Shown: one piece after another, positions 53,447 through 62,174 of the stretch
How positions within the stretch are numbered: the stretch's first letter is position 1
Layout of the letters: each line of letters opens with the position of its first letter
Assembly: GCF_001687305.1 (NCBI RefSeq)
Contig: NZ_KV700385.1
Location: forward strand, 124,001 to 188,000
Reading direction: 5' to 3'
DNA length: 64,000 nucleotides
Source: Actinomyces vulturis
GTDB lineage: Bacteria; Actinomycetota; Actinomycetes; Actinomycetales; Actinomycetaceae
Translations under genes and position numbers: made by a program
Notes under the pieces: model-generated
Told to the model about the DNA's origin: nothing
Database searches by the model: none
The model's input: the letters and a program-made list of their open reading frames with translations, nothing else

Positions 53447-53627
53447 GGTTCTCCTTGCACGGCGGCGGGGTAAGGGGGATCAAGCAGCACTAGGCTACCG
53501 CTAAGGTTGTGCTACGGACCACTTCAGAGTTTCATCATGACAACGAATCAATCTACTTCTTCCCCAACACCGCGCCAACCAAAACCATGCACCACGTGAC
53601 GTACCCTCGTCACTACCTCACGGACTC

Positions 53628-54383
53628 TCACGATGCCACAGCCACCTCAGCAGCCACATAGTGGCGAATAGCCTGCCAGGCCCGGCTCATACTCCCAAGA
53701 TCCATTAACGTATGGCAATGAATCACCCGCGAATATCTAGTCAACGCAAAAGAACACCCACCGCCCGGCCGAATCACCTCTGTACGCAACGATTCCACAC
53801 CCGGACCTACAGCAATCACCCACGCACCACTTCCTGCGGCAGCCCTGACGCCCGTCAACGAATCTTCAAGCGCTAAACACTCCCCCGCAGGAACACCTAA
53901 ACGACGCATCGCCTCCACATACGGATCTGGAGAAGGTTTCGAACGGAGCGTATCGCCATGCCCAACCAAGGTATGAAAAGGATGACCCATGGTCATGGAT
54001 GTTGCCTCAAGCAATGACAATGGCGAAGCAGACACTAATGCCTGTGGTACTCCATAAGTCTTCCCCTGATCAATCCATGAGACAGCCGACGAAATAAGAA
54101 TCGGATCAGTGGCCAAGCCATTGCCAACATAAGCGATCATCTGATCAAGTACGGCAGGAATATCCTCCTTACCCACACCGCACCGGGCAATCAGTTCTGC
54201 AGTCTGTTCCATAGAAGCACCACGTAACTCAGTGGCCATCGATGGAGAAACCCTGCCACCGTATACGCCACACAGGTGCTCAAAGGACTGCCACCACAAC
54301 CCCTCAGAATCAACAATCGTGCCGTCCATGTCCCATAGAAGCGCCGCAGGAAGGCGACAATAATCAGGCATCGGCACGAGCAT
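53628..54383 (-). CDS. HAD-superfamily phosphatase (beta-phosphoglucomutase-like)
   Basis: About 250 residues. Motif I DMDGTIVDSEG with nucleophile Asp is followed by a helical cap, motif II SASPLSL, motif III Lys in RSKPSPDPY and the acidic motif IV ALEDSLTGVRAA. This is the subfamily IA layout. The start is uncertain: GGAGG touches the ATG at 54383, so GTG 54377 or ATG 54371 are better spaced. It overlaps the ABC ATPase gene by about 20 bp or less and is the last gene of that importer operon, hinting that it dephosphorylates the imported substrate or a product; that link is inference. Confidence 0.85.
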   Translation of the reverse strand: MLVPMPDYCRLPAALLWDMDGTIVDSEGLWWQSFEHLCGVYGGRVSPSMATELRGASMEQTAELIARCGVGKEDIPAVLDQMIAYVGNGLATDPILISSAVSWIDQGKTYGVPQALVSASPLSLLEATSMTMGHPFHTLVGHGDTLRSKPSPDPYVEAMRRLGVPAGECLALEDSLTGVRAAAGSGAWVIAVGPGVESLRTEVIRPGGGCSFALTRYSRVIHCHTLMDLGSMSRAWQAIRHYVAAEVAVAS

Positions 54384-55551
54384 CCTCCCCCGTGACCTCG
54401 TATGTGCTCATCGCGTCTCCTGGCAGGGATACAGAGGAAAGTGATGACGAACAGGATGGGCCTGGAGAAGATGCCCTCGCAGCGTTGCTAGTCACGCCAA
54501 GCGCATGGACAGCACGGAATCCCACCTCCACACTGTCACCCACACGAATCTGAGCCGCTTGATTGGGGCTCAGGCGAGCGATCACGTCATGGCCGCCCAT
54601 GTCCACACGCACGCGAGCCTCGGCACCCAGGAAGGACATGCCGGTGACATACGGCTGGCCGCCCTGGGCCTTACCCTGAGTGACGGGTTCGAGAGTGATG
54701 TGTTCGGGGCGAACAAGCACTTCGCCCTCTCCGTGCATGGGGCGCAGGAGGGGGACGGTGTGCTGGCCAATAAGTGCGCGATCGCCCTGGCAATGAGCGG
54801 GGATCCGGTTGGTCAGGCCAATGAAGGAAGCCACGAACTCATCCGCCGGACGGTTGTAGATTTCTTCCGGGCTGCCGATTTGGGCCAGTTTGCCCTTATT
54901 CATCACGCCGATGCGGTCAGCTACCGCGAGCGCCTCTTCTTGATCGTGGGTGACGAACAGGGTGGTGGTGCCGGTGGCCAACTGGATGCGGCGGATTTCG
55001 TCGCGCAGGTTGACGCGTACCTTGGCGTCCAGGGCGCTGAGTGGTTCATCGAGCAAGAGCACGCGGGGGCGTACGGTGAGGGCACGGGCCAGGGCCACTC
55101 GCTGCTGTTGGCCACCGGACATTTGATGCACGAACTTTTCAGCCTGGTCGCTCAGGCCTACCAGTTCGAGGTTTTCCATGGCGCGGGCGTTGCGTTCCTT
55201 TTTGCTAACTCCCCGCACGCGCAGTCCGAAGGCCACGTTGTCCACCACGCTCATGTGGGGGAAGAGGGAGTACTGCTGGAACACCATGGCAGTGTCACGC
55301 TTGGCGGCCTTGATATGGGTGACGTCCTGGTCGCCGATGAAGATGCGTCCGCTGTCCACGGTTTCCAAGCCTGCCAGTGCGCGCAGTGCGGTGGTCTTAC
55401 CACAACCCGAGGGGCCAAGGAGCACGATCATTTCGCCGGGGTTCATGTGCAAGGAGAAGTGATCCAGTGCCCGGGTGGGGCCGAACTGGCGCTCCAGGCT
55501 GTCCAGGGTCACGCCCACGCCGTGGGAGTTGATCAGGTCATTGGCTGTCAT
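54364..55551 (-). CDS. ABC importer ATP-binding protein (PotA/FbpC-like)
   Basis: 395 residues. ABC domain: Walker A GPSGCGKTT near 50, Q-loop VFQQYSLFPHMSV, signature MSGGQQQRVALAR, Walker B LLLDEPLSALD and switch His in FVTHDQEEA. A TOBE domain follows (EVLVRPEHITLEP and neighbours). The last 40 residues are a Ser/Pro/Ala-rich, low-complexity tail overlapping the HAD gene, absent in most relatives. It serves the two permeases encoded just upstream (4-bp overlap). The PotA-like family handles polyamines, iron, phosphonates or thiamine; choice among these is open. Confidence 0.92.
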   Translation of the reverse strand: MTANDLINSHGVGVTLDSLERQFGPTRALDHFSLHMNPGEMIVLLGPSGCGKTTALRALAGLETVDSGRIFIGDQDVTHIKAAKRDTAMVFQQYSLFPHMSVVDNVAFGLRVRGVSKKERNARAMENLELVGLSDQAEKFVHQMSGGQQQRVALARALTVRPRVLLLDEPLSALDAKVRVNLRDEIRRIQLATGTTTLFVTHDQEEALAVADRIGVMNKGKLAQIGSPEEIYNRPADEFVASFIGLTNRIPAHCQGDRALIGQHTVPLLRPMHGEGEVLVRPEHITLEPVTQGKAQGGQPYVTGMSFLGAEARVRVDMGGHDVIARLSPNQAAQIRVGDSVEVGFRAVHALGVTSNAARASSPGPSCSSSLSSVSLPGDAMSTYEVTGEDARADA

Positions 55552-56459
55552 GAGAGTGCTTTCTTTGTTCGTGAGGTCATCAGGCCTAGGGCGATCAGCA
55601 GGATCATCACGAATCCCATGGCCACCAGGCTCATTGCTGTGGCCACCATGGAGTCCGACTGCGAGACGATGAACAGGCCGGTTTGGAGGTTGCGGCGTGC
55701 AAGGAGTTGGGCGATGGTGAATTCGCCGAGTACCACTGCGATGGAGATGAAGCTGGCTAAGGCGATGGAGGCCTTAAGGTTGGGAACTACGACGCGCAGC
55801 ATGGTGGTCACGTAGTTGGCTCCCAGTGAGGTGGCTGCTTCGACCAGGGTGCCTACGCGCAGGGAGGCCATCTCGGCGTCCAATGCGCGGTAGGAGTAGG
55901 GCAGGACGAGCACCACGTAGGCTAGTGAAAGCCAGACGGGGCTTACGCCGGTGACGTAGATGGCGAGCCAACGGTAGATGGGGCCAAGGCCTACCACTAG
56001 GGCGATCGCGGGGATTGTCAGGGGCAGCAGGCAGAGGAACTCCACCGTTTTGCTCAGGTGGGGTGCGTGGATGCGCACGGCCACCATCGTGGGGATGAGG
56101 AGTACCAGCATGAGTGCCACCGTCATCACGCACATCACTAACGACGCCGCGAGCCCCTCCCACAGTGGGGATAAGTCCACGGTGGCACCGCTTCCGTCAT
56201 CCATGCCAACTAGGGCCTTCCAGGCCCGCAGTGTCCATGTGCCGGATAAGGGCTGGCGGATGGAGAAGATGAACATGGACAGCAGCGGCACGGCAAAGAA
56301 GGCCATGACTGCACCTAGGGTGAGCCAGGAGGCGAGGTCTGCGCGGCGCTTGGCTGCGCGAACTGCGGGGCTTATGGTGGCTGGCTTGCGTTTGCGTGCC
56401 TTGGCCGCTTTTTTGGTCTCAGCGGTGGGGGCTGCGTTGAGCATTGCGTCTACTGCCAT
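55548..56459 (-). CDS. ABC importer permease (PotC/PhnV-like)
   Basis: 303 residues. A Lys/Arg-rich cytoplasmic N-terminus (KKAAKARKRK) precedes six membrane helices. The EAA loop is recognisable (LVEAATSLGANYVTTMLRVVVPNLKAS), the contact with the ATPase. It overlaps the upstream permease by 10 bp and the ATPase gene by 4 bp. Forms the translocation pore with 56450-57415. Confidence 0.92.
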   Translation of the reverse strand: MAVDAMLNAAPTAETKKAAKARKRKPATISPAVRAAKRRADLASWLTLGAVMAFFAVPLLSMFIFSIRQPLSGTWTLRAWKALVGMDDGSGATVDLSPLWEGLAASLVMCVMTVALMLVLLIPTMVAVRIHAPHLSKTVEFLCLLPLTIPAIALVVGLGPIYRWLAIYVTGVSPVWLSLAYVVLVLPYSYRALDAEMASLRVGTLVEAATSLGANYVTTMLRVVVPNLKASIALASFISIAVVLGEFTIAQLLARRNLQTGLFIVSQSDSMVATAMSLVAMGFVMILLIALGLMTSRTKKALS

Positions 56460-57415
56460 TGTGAAGCCTTCCTTGTTAGCAGGGATGAGGCCACCATGAC
56501 GAGGGCAACTACGATGATCATGGCCATAGCCAGCACTTGGGCTACAGCGTTGAGGCCGGTGTCCATTTCGTTGCGCAGTGCGCCCTGGATCATGAGAGGG
56601 ACCAGAATGGAGCGCTGGGCGAACAGTGCTGCTGCGGTGGCGAAGGAGGAGAACGCGTTAGCGAACAACAGGAGGAAGGAGCCCAGCAGCGTGGGCCACA
56701 CGATGGGGCCTGCGACGTGGAGTACGTAGTGCCAGGAGGATCCGCCCAGGTTGATGTTGGCTTCGCGCCACTGGGGCTTGAGGCCATCAAGTGCTGGGAG
56801 GAACACGATGATCATCAGGGGGATCTGGAAGTAGCAGTAGACCGTAATCAGGCCGGGCAAACTGGAAAGCCAGTTGGGATTCACTGTGATGGAGGTGGTG
56901 GATTGCAGCAGTTGAGTGAGCGTTCCATTAATCCCCACGGTGGCGATGAAGGCGAAGGCCAGCATCACACCACCGAACTGAGCGAGCACGGAGCATAGGG
57001 CTACCATGATGCGGCGCAGTGCCGGGTAGGTGGTGGACAGATAAATCAGTGCCACGGACGCTGCTGCTCCCACCACGGTGCCGATGAAGGCGGAGATTGC
57101 GGAGACCAGCACGGAGGTCATGAAGGCATCGACCACGTTGGGGTCAGCCAGGCGCTCCAGGGTGCTCAGGGTGAAGGCACCGTCTTGGTCAACGAATGCT
57201 CCGCGGATCACGATGAGGGTGGGCAGGAGCAGGAATACGGCCAGGTAGGCGAAGAAGGGGAAGGTCTGGGCGGATTTACCCAGACGTGCCAGGAGCCTAT
57301 GGCGTCGGGCGCTTGCTAGGTGAGTAGAGGGGATACGGGCTTGCGCCCCGCCCGCATAGGGGCGGGGCAGTCTAACTGGCATATCCGTCTCGCGCTCAAG
57401 GCCTACGGATGTCAT
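56450..57415 (-). CDS. ABC importer permease (PotB/PhnU-like)
   Basis: 321 residues from ATG 57415, which begins one base after the binding-protein stop (TGA-C-ATG); the open frame reaches further upstream but inside the neighbour. Six helices, with a first helix near residue 57 (FAYLAVFLLLPTLIVI). The EAA-type loop is REANINLGGSSWHYVLHVAGPIVWPT. It pairs with the PotC-like permease. Confidence 0.92.
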   Translation of the reverse strand: MTSVGLERETDMPVRLPRPYAGGAQARIPSTHLASARRHRLLARLGKSAQTFPFFAYLAVFLLLPTLIVIRGAFVDQDGAFTLSTLERLADPNVVDAFMTSVLVSAISAFIGTVVGAAASVALIYLSTTYPALRRIMVALCSVLAQFGGVMLAFAFIATVGINGTLTQLLQSTTSITVNPNWLSSLPGLITVYCYFQIPLMIIVFLPALDGLKPQWREANINLGGSSWHYVLHVAGPIVWPTLLGSFLLLFANAFSSFATAAALFAQRSILVPLMIQGALRNEMDTGLNAVAQVLAMAMIIVVALVMVASSLLTRKASQWQ

Positions 57416-57416
57416 G

Positions 57417-58586
57417 TCAGTTACCAATGGCTTTGTCCCAGTTGTCCTTGAGCCACGCGGTAGCCGTTTCTGCTTGCTTGCCGGAATAGGTGATGGTTTC
57501 ACCCTTCAGGGGCACCAGGTGAGCTTCGGCATCCTTGTCAGTGGTGCCTTCCTCATCCATCCAGTCTTTCAGGACGGGGAATGCTCCGCCTCCCATCCAG
57601 AGATTTTGTGCTTCGGGGCTGTAGAGCCATTCTTCCCATAAGCGTGCTGCCGCAGGGTGAGGTGCATCAATGTTGATGGCCTGGTTGTAGTACTGGGCAA
57701 CCTGTGCACCTTCAATGGTGGTGTAATTCCATGTCACGCCTTGTTTTCCAAGTCGTTCCACAATGGCAGCCTGGTTGTAATTCCAATCCATCACCACACC
57801 GGTTTGACCAGAGTCAATGGTGCCATCAGTGACGTCGACGGTGGTGAGAGTTCCTGCTTTTTTCAGCGCAGTGAAAAAGTCCAATCCTGGTTGCAGGGAA
57901 TCGACGTTTCCACCTTCTTTGTACGTCATCATGAGGAAACCATTGAATGCTGCTCCTGCTTCGCTGGGTTTACCGTTGAGCGCCACGGTTCCTGAGAACT
58001 TGGAGTTAGACAACTGAGACTTCAGATCACCATCGACGTCAAGAGCGCCGTACTTTGTCTCATTCCATCCAATTGTCATTACGCCGGTGTAATCGGCGTA
58101 GTAGCGACCATCGGGGTCTTTCACATCGTCAGGAATATGATCCCAATTGGCTACTTTGTAGGGAGCAAAAAGATTCACATTATCAACGGCTACGTTAATA
58201 CCCAGGTCAAAGACGTCGGGGGCATTAACAGTCCCCTTGTTTGTGGTAGCCGCTTCGATTTCTTCTTTGGAAGAAGCATTGGGGTTTTGCTCGTTAACTT
58301 TAATGCCGTATTTTTTGGAGAATCCTTCAATAATGAGGCCATAGTTTGCCCAGTTGTGAGGGAGGGCGATGACGTTGAGTTCTCCCTCTGCTTGCGCTGC
58401 TTTAATCAGTTCGTCCATGCCACCGAGGTCTTCAGCGCTTGTGGCTGCAGCCGACTTGGGGTCTGGATGAGCTTTGCCACCCGACGCTGAGCCGCCTCCT
58501 GCGCATGCGGCAAGTGTCAGCGCTCCGGCCATTCCCGCCAAGGCGATACCGAATGTACGGCGGGAGATAGAAGATGGTGTGGCCAT
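57417..58586 (-). CDS. ABC importer substrate-binding lipoprotein
   Basis: 389 residues, PotD/FbpA-type extracellular binding protein. The N-terminus has an RR pair (SRRTFGIALAG) before the hydrophobic stretch and a lipobox LAAC, so lipid anchoring, possibly after Tat export, is expected. The mature domain opens with AEGELNVIALPHNWANYG, typical for this class, and NWAN.. / DVFDLGINVA / MTIGWNETKYG fall in the expected order. First gene of the operon; a 9-bp stem-loop lies in its leader. The ligand is not predictable: polyamine, 2-aminoethylphosphonate or Fe-complex types all fit, and the HAD phosphatase at the operon end would favour a phosphorylated compound. Confidence 0.9.
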   Translation of the reverse strand: MATPSSISRRTFGIALAGMAGALTLAACAGGGSASGGKAHPDPKSAAATSAEDLGGMDELIKAAQAEGELNVIALPHNWANYGLIIEGFSKKYGIKVNEQNPNASSKEEIEAATTNKGTVNAPDVFDLGINVAVDNVNLFAPYKVANWDHIPDDVKDPDGRYYADYTGVMTIGWNETKYGALDVDGDLKSQLSNSKFSGTVALNGKPSEAGAAFNGFLMMTYKEGGNVDSLQPGLDFFTALKKAGTLTTVDVTDGTIDSGQTGVVMDWNYNQAAIVERLGKQGVTWNYTTIEGAQVAQYYNQAINIDAPHPAAARLWEEWLYSPEAQNLWMGGGAFPVLKDWMDEEGTTDKDAEAHLVPLKGETITYSGKQAETATAWLKDNWDKAIGN

Positions 58587-58596
58587 GAATTTAGGT

Positions 58597-58639
58597 CTTT
58601 CTACTCGAGGAGTGTGTCAACACCACAGAGAGTAGAAAG
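58597..58639 (-). promoter_or_regulatory. Stem-loop in the leader of the importer operon
   Basis: CTTTCTACT (58597-58605) and AGTAGAAAG (58631-58639) pair perfectly; the loop contains a smaller GTGTCAACAC dyad. It begins 11 bp before the binding-protein ATG, where it could mask ribosome binding or be an operator. Confidence 0.4.
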
Positions 58640-58697
58640 GCAAAGTGACGGTTATTCGTCGTCAACGTTGCGAAAAAGCACTATTGACGTGAACAGT

Positions 58698-59519
58698 TCA
58701 TGAATGAGTGAATTCCCCACGCTCACGCTGTTCCTCAGCGTCATCGGTTAACTCATGTACCCACTGTGCAACAACGAGTGGCCCGTCAACATCCGTTGTC
58801 ACGGCTTGAGCAGTGCCCTGGATCCAATCCGACGACGTGCCCGCTAGACGGTACGACACATCCCACCAGGTAGTGAGGTCAATACTTTTTCCCTCGCCAT
58901 AAAAGCCACGGCCATAAACATGGCTCAAAATAGTGGATTGGCCGCCATCACATGTGCCACGATCGGATGTCTCGTCACCCCATGCCACCTCAAACTCTTG
59001 GGGTGCTAAACGCACTTCATAGGAGCGGGCCCCCACCTGAATGCTCTCGACTCGAGTGGAGCAGTCTGTCCATACCTGCACCGTCTCATCGTTGAAGATG
59101 ACCTCACCATCAGGATCGCGGTATAGGCCACTGCCCCGGGCAATCATTTGTGCCTGAGCAGTTACGCGTTGCCGCTCAGTTACTACTTCTAACGAGCCGC
59201 CATCCGAAGAAGCCTCGATATCTCCGCCACCCGACAAACGGTGACCGCTAATTCCACACCAAGCACCAACACAAGCTGATTGACGCCTGGAGATAATGGA
59301 ACTATCTGTCTCTAGCCCAATTTGAACAACCGGCGGAAGATCAGCGACGGGTAAAGGGCTCCCGCTGTCAACATCCCCGTAATCATCAATAGTCCAAAAT
59401 ATGACAACGCTATCTCCATCCACATTGAGATCAGACTCGTCACTAGCAAAAGATTCGCTGGCAGGTAACACCAACAACAAGAAAGAAAAAAGGCAGACAA
59501 TTATTGTTCGACTTGGCAT
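58698..59519 (-). CDS. Secreted protein of unknown function
   Basis: 273 residues from ATG 59519; the frame's earlier TTG has no support. A clear signal peptide (MPSRTIIVCLFSFLLLVLPASESFA) with Ala-x-Ala cleavage is followed by an Asp/Ser/Gly-rich extracellular domain with several Cys and Trp, ending without a membrane anchor or sortase motif. No family recognised. Its start overlaps the end of the lipoprotein gene upstream by 19 bp, so the two are co-translated and probably act together at the cell surface. Confidence 0.75.
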   Translation of the reverse strand: MPSRTIIVCLFSFLLLVLPASESFASDESDLNVDGDSVVIFWTIDDYGDVDSGSPLPVADLPPVVQIGLETDSSIISRRQSACVGAWCGISGHRLSGGGDIEASSDGGSLEVVTERQRVTAQAQMIARGSGLYRDPDGEVIFNDETVQVWTDCSTRVESIQVGARSYEVRLAPQEFEVAWGDETSDRGTCDGGQSTILSHVYGRGFYGEGKSIDLTTWWDVSYRLAGTSSDWIQGTAQAVTTDVDGPLVVAQWVHELTDDAEEQRERGEFTHS

Positions 59520-60262
59520 CGTGTAATCACCCAATCACTATTTCTCCGCTCAAGTTCGAACAAAAAGTTCACAGTACCCCCCGTCCCCTCCTTTATCACA
59601 CGTCCATCATTCAAATGTGCCTGTGCGCCTGGATGTTCTTCATCAAGAATATTCACCTTGACTTGTCCGCTCTCATCGGAGTCAAGATGCTCCGATAAAA
59701 CAACCTCACACGTAACATTCCATTGGTCAATCCAATTTCCCTTTGCATGATTCGAACGCGCATTGTCACTAAATTCCAATCCAAACTGACACGTCTCAGA
59801 ATCATAAAGACGATCAAAAGGCTCGGTATCACCCGTGGCATTTACATACGGCCCGAGTTGGCAGAAATAGAGGGCTGTTTTAGCTGCGCCATCAAGAGAG
59901 TCATCTCCCATACCAACAGGGGCAGGAGGTTGAGGCATTGTCCAAGCATCTAAACGAGCCTGAGCCAATTCCGGGCTAAGTTCCGGCCATCCGGCACTCT
60001 CCACAGGTACCGGCTCGCGAGGTTCCGCAGAAGGGGACACGGAAGCAGAAGGCACCACACCAGAATCGCCCTCACCAGATGTACCCACAGAACTCACCAC
60101 CGATGACGACCCACCACTACATGCAGTCAATATCAGGCACGTACCCAATGCACCGACAGCCACAACGGAACGAATTCTCCGCCCACTGCATCCTCTCAAT
60201 GAAACTCCACTTACGCCGCACAGTCTCCACGAAAACAACAGCCCATTCCTCTCCCGACTCAT
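59501..60262 (-). CDS. Lipoprotein, DUF6318-like
   Basis: 253 residues from ATG 60262. The N-terminus is basic and hydrophobic with lipobox LTAC followed by SGGSSS, so it is a lipid-anchored surface protein. A Ser/Pro/Glu linker leads to a compact domain: SLDGAAKTALYFCQLGPYVNATGDTEPFDRLYDSETC resembles DUF6318 domains of actinobacterial lipoproteins, and the end (NSDWVITRCQVEQ) is a typical final strand. Function of DUF6318 is unknown. Translation is coupled to a 14-codon leader ORF by an ATGA overlap. A longer start (60346) would run through the leader hairpin and lacks a ribosome site. Confidence 0.72.
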   Translation of the reverse strand: MSRERNGLLFSWRLCGVSGVSLRGCSGRRIRSVVAVGALGTCLILTACSGGSSSVVSSVGTSGEGDSGVVPSASVSPSAEPREPVPVESAGWPELSPELAQARLDAWTMPQPPAPVGMGDDSLDGAAKTALYFCQLGPYVNATGDTEPFDRLYDSETCQFGLEFSDNARSNHAKGNWIDQWNVTCEVVLSEHLDSDESGQVKVNILDEEHPGAQAHLNDGRVIKEGTGGTVNFLFELERRNSDWVITRCQVEQ

Positions 60263-60303
60263 GCCCCACCACCCTGAACAACAGCCCGCAATATCAGCGC
60301 CAT
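60259..60303 (-). CDS. Possible 14-residue leader peptide coupled to the lipoprotein gene
   Basis: ATG 60303 is preceded by AGGAG with eight-base spacing. The peptide MALILRAVVQGGGA ends at a TGA that overlaps the lipoprotein ATG (ATGA). It lies at the exit of the nested hairpin 60291-60342. Coupling or attenuation is inferred; the ORF is short enough to be chance. Confidence 0.35.
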   Translation of the reverse strand: MALILRAVVQGGGA

Positions 60304-60342
60304 AACTCCATCTCCTGCTAACACGCAGGAAAACGCTGATAT
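60291..60342 (-). promoter_or_regulatory. Nested hairpin in the lipoprotein leader
   Basis: Outer arms ATATCAGCG (60291-60299) and CGCTGATAT (60334-60342) are perfect; an inner hairpin TCCTGC/GCAGGA (60313-60318, 60325-60330) sits inside. The inner stem covers the AGGAG that would start the leader ORF, so folding could control translation. Confidence 0.5.
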
Positions 60343-60674
60343 CCACTTCCCAGCCTTCCGTTCGAAACGCATCAACAAACGAACATCGCTACCGGGAATG
60401 GGCAGGAATCCAGTAATCCTCAATGGTGAGTCATCAGTGCATGTTGCTAACCATCAACGCAATTCAAACACCATCAACCACCACGTCGACGATGTTTTCC
60501 ACAACCTCAAGGCAACCCACGAAAACCCAAGAGAACACCTGTAGAAAGCACACAAAAGGGGGCCTGCGCATTCGCGCAGGCCCCCCCCCAAGGTCACTCA
60601 GTCGATCAGCCCAATACTCCAGGCGATCACTGATGTCACTTCCCGTGCGGGCACATCACGCCCACAGGGCAACG
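60304..60674. other. Intergenic region between the lipoprotein leader and nagA
   Basis: 371 bp. The right part holds the nagA terminator (60558-60585); the left part has the leader hairpin. Between them, about 60360-60540 is AC-rich on the plus strand without ORF. Confidence 0.5.
60558..60585 (-). terminator. nagA intrinsic terminator
   Basis: GGGGGCCTGCGC (60558-60569) pairs with GCGCAGGCCCCC (60574-60585), 4-nt loop. On the minus strand it is followed by UUUU. Lies 89 bp past the nagA stop. Confidence 0.9.
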
Positions 60675-61928
60675 TCACTTCACATGCGGATTCGTTAAAT
60701 CCACATCCTCACCACGGCGCACCACGCGCACGGGGTTCAGTTCGGCATCGGTGACCACCACATCGCCCCACAGGCCAGGCAGGAGTGCGCCGATGGTGGG
60801 ATCGCCAAGGATTTCGGCGCCCTGGACGGATGCTGCATACACGGCGTCAACTAGGTCCACGCCGCCCTTCCAGGTAGTGCGAACCACATCAAGCAGGTGG
60901 GCGGTGCCTCCGGCGATGGAATCGCCTTCAGTTAGGCGGGCCACGCCGTCCTTCACGGTGACGGCTGCGGGGCCAAGCACATACTGGCCATCGGGCATAC
61001 CGGCTGCTGCCATAGCATCCGTCACGAGAACCACGTTGTCACGGCCCAGGGTCTCGAACATGTCCAGAACGATGGCGGGGTTCAAATGAATACCATCACC
61101 AATCATTTCCAGGATGCACTCGCCGCGCTGAGCAGCGGCCAAGAACTCAGGGACAGGACCAGGCTTCCGATGGTGCATCGGACGCATACCGTTAAACAGG
61201 TGAGTGGCGGTAGAGCGGCCAGAACGAATCGGCAGGCCTTGTGCTTCGCGCTGAGCTAGGCGAGCAGCGGCGTCAGCCAGGCCAGCACGCACAGGACCAG
61301 CCTCAGAATCAGTATGACCGAAGGACGGCAGTGCGCCACCTTCAATAAGAGCGGCGTTCACCCCATCGTCCCCCGTGATACCGGGGCGCTCAGGGGCGAT
61401 CGTCATGGTGCAGACGTGACCGCGGCCCAGTTCGATCAGTTCGCGAGTCAGTTCAGCATCAGGATCAATGATGTACGTGGGGTCCTGGGCGCCACAGCGT
61501 TCCACAGACACGAAAGGCCCCTCAAAGTGGATGCCAGCCAGTTCGCCGTCATCACACAGGTCAGCCAGAACCTTGGTGCGTTCCTTGAGCACGTCAGGAG
61601 CAGCGGTCACAGCGGAAGCCACCAGAGAGGTAGTGCCGTGGCGGCGATGCTCACTGACCACAGTCATGGCCTGCTCGTAGGTTTCAGCATTGGGGAACGA
61701 TTCCCCGCCGCCACCGTGGCAGTGCACATCGACAAGACCGGGGAGAAGGTATCCGCCTTCAGGTGCCTTGGGGGCTGAACCCACTACATCACCATAACCG
61801 GCAACAACAGCTTCGCTAGCCTCACCAACAAAAACGATGTGACGGTCAACAATGACCACAGCACCATCGTCAATAATCTCAAATGGGGTAACTACTCGTC
61901 CGCGCATCGCGGTAGCAACAGTGCTCAT
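60675..61928 (-). CDS. nagA: N-acetylglucosamine-6-phosphate deacetylase
   Basis: 417 residues from ATG 61928, with GAGG seven bases upstream; the preceding 20 codons are unlikely. Amidohydrolase-fold enzyme converting GlcNAc-6-P to GlcN-6-P and acetate in amino-sugar use and wall recycling. Motifs: LPGLVDVHCHGGGG (metal site region), GIHFEGPFVS (metal-ligand Glu), FGHTDSEA and ATHLFNGMRPMHHRKPG (His ligands), and LVTDAMAAAG with the catalytic Asp. nagB is not in the window. The gene stands alone with its own terminator. Confidence 0.95.
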   Translation of the reverse strand: MSTVATAMRGRVVTPFEIIDDGAVVIVDRHIVFVGEASEAVVAGYGDVVGSAPKAPEGGYLLPGLVDVHCHGGGGESFPNAETYEQAMTVVSEHRRHGTTSLVASAVTAAPDVLKERTKVLADLCDDGELAGIHFEGPFVSVERCGAQDPTYIIDPDAELTRELIELGRGHVCTMTIAPERPGITGDDGVNAALIEGGALPSFGHTDSEAGPVRAGLADAAARLAQREAQGLPIRSGRSTATHLFNGMRPMHHRKPGPVPEFLAAAQRGECILEMIGDGIHLNPAIVLDMFETLGRDNVVLVTDAMAAAGMPDGQYVLGPAAVTVKDGVARLTEGDSIAGGTAHLLDVVRTTWKGGVDLVDAVYAASVQGAEILGDPTIGALLPGLWGDVVVTDAELNPVRVVRRGEDVDLTNPHVK

Positions 61929-61998
61929 GAACCTCAGTCTAATGCGCTCACAGGTCAGATGTGCCCTGTCACACGAGAAAGGTGGCACTGTACGAGAC

Positions 61999-62109
61999 CT
62001 AGTCGCACGCGCCTGCCATCGCCCGACAATAACCTACGAAGAACCTAACCCCGTATAAAACTAGTCGGACGCGGTCTACCATCACCCGACATTGACCTAC
62101 AAGGAGCCT
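61999..62109. repeat. Diverged 49-bp direct repeat between nagA and nucS
   Basis: Copies 61999-62046 and 62061-62109 align with one gap; both start CTAGTCG-ACGCG and contain CCCGACA-T-ACCTAC. They lie in the 246-bp region upstream of nagA and downstream of nucS. Regulatory duplication or relic of an insertion. Confidence 0.5.
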
Positions 62110-62174
62110 CTTCGCGAAAAGAACCTGACCGCTTTAGCAACCTCGCTGTGCAGGGAACCGGGTCGCGCAAGGAA

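Noticed and set aside
52151-53473. 440-codon plus-strand open frame
   Set aside because: Exactly antisense to glyA with His/Gly/Ala-rich shadow composition; glyA is unmistakable.
53447-53627. THF or glycine riboswitch before glyA
   Set aside because: No tandem glycine aptamer or recognisable THF motif could be traced.
54505-55815. 436-codon plus-strand open frame
   Set aside because: Antisense to the ABC ATPase and permease genes; no motif or ribosome site.
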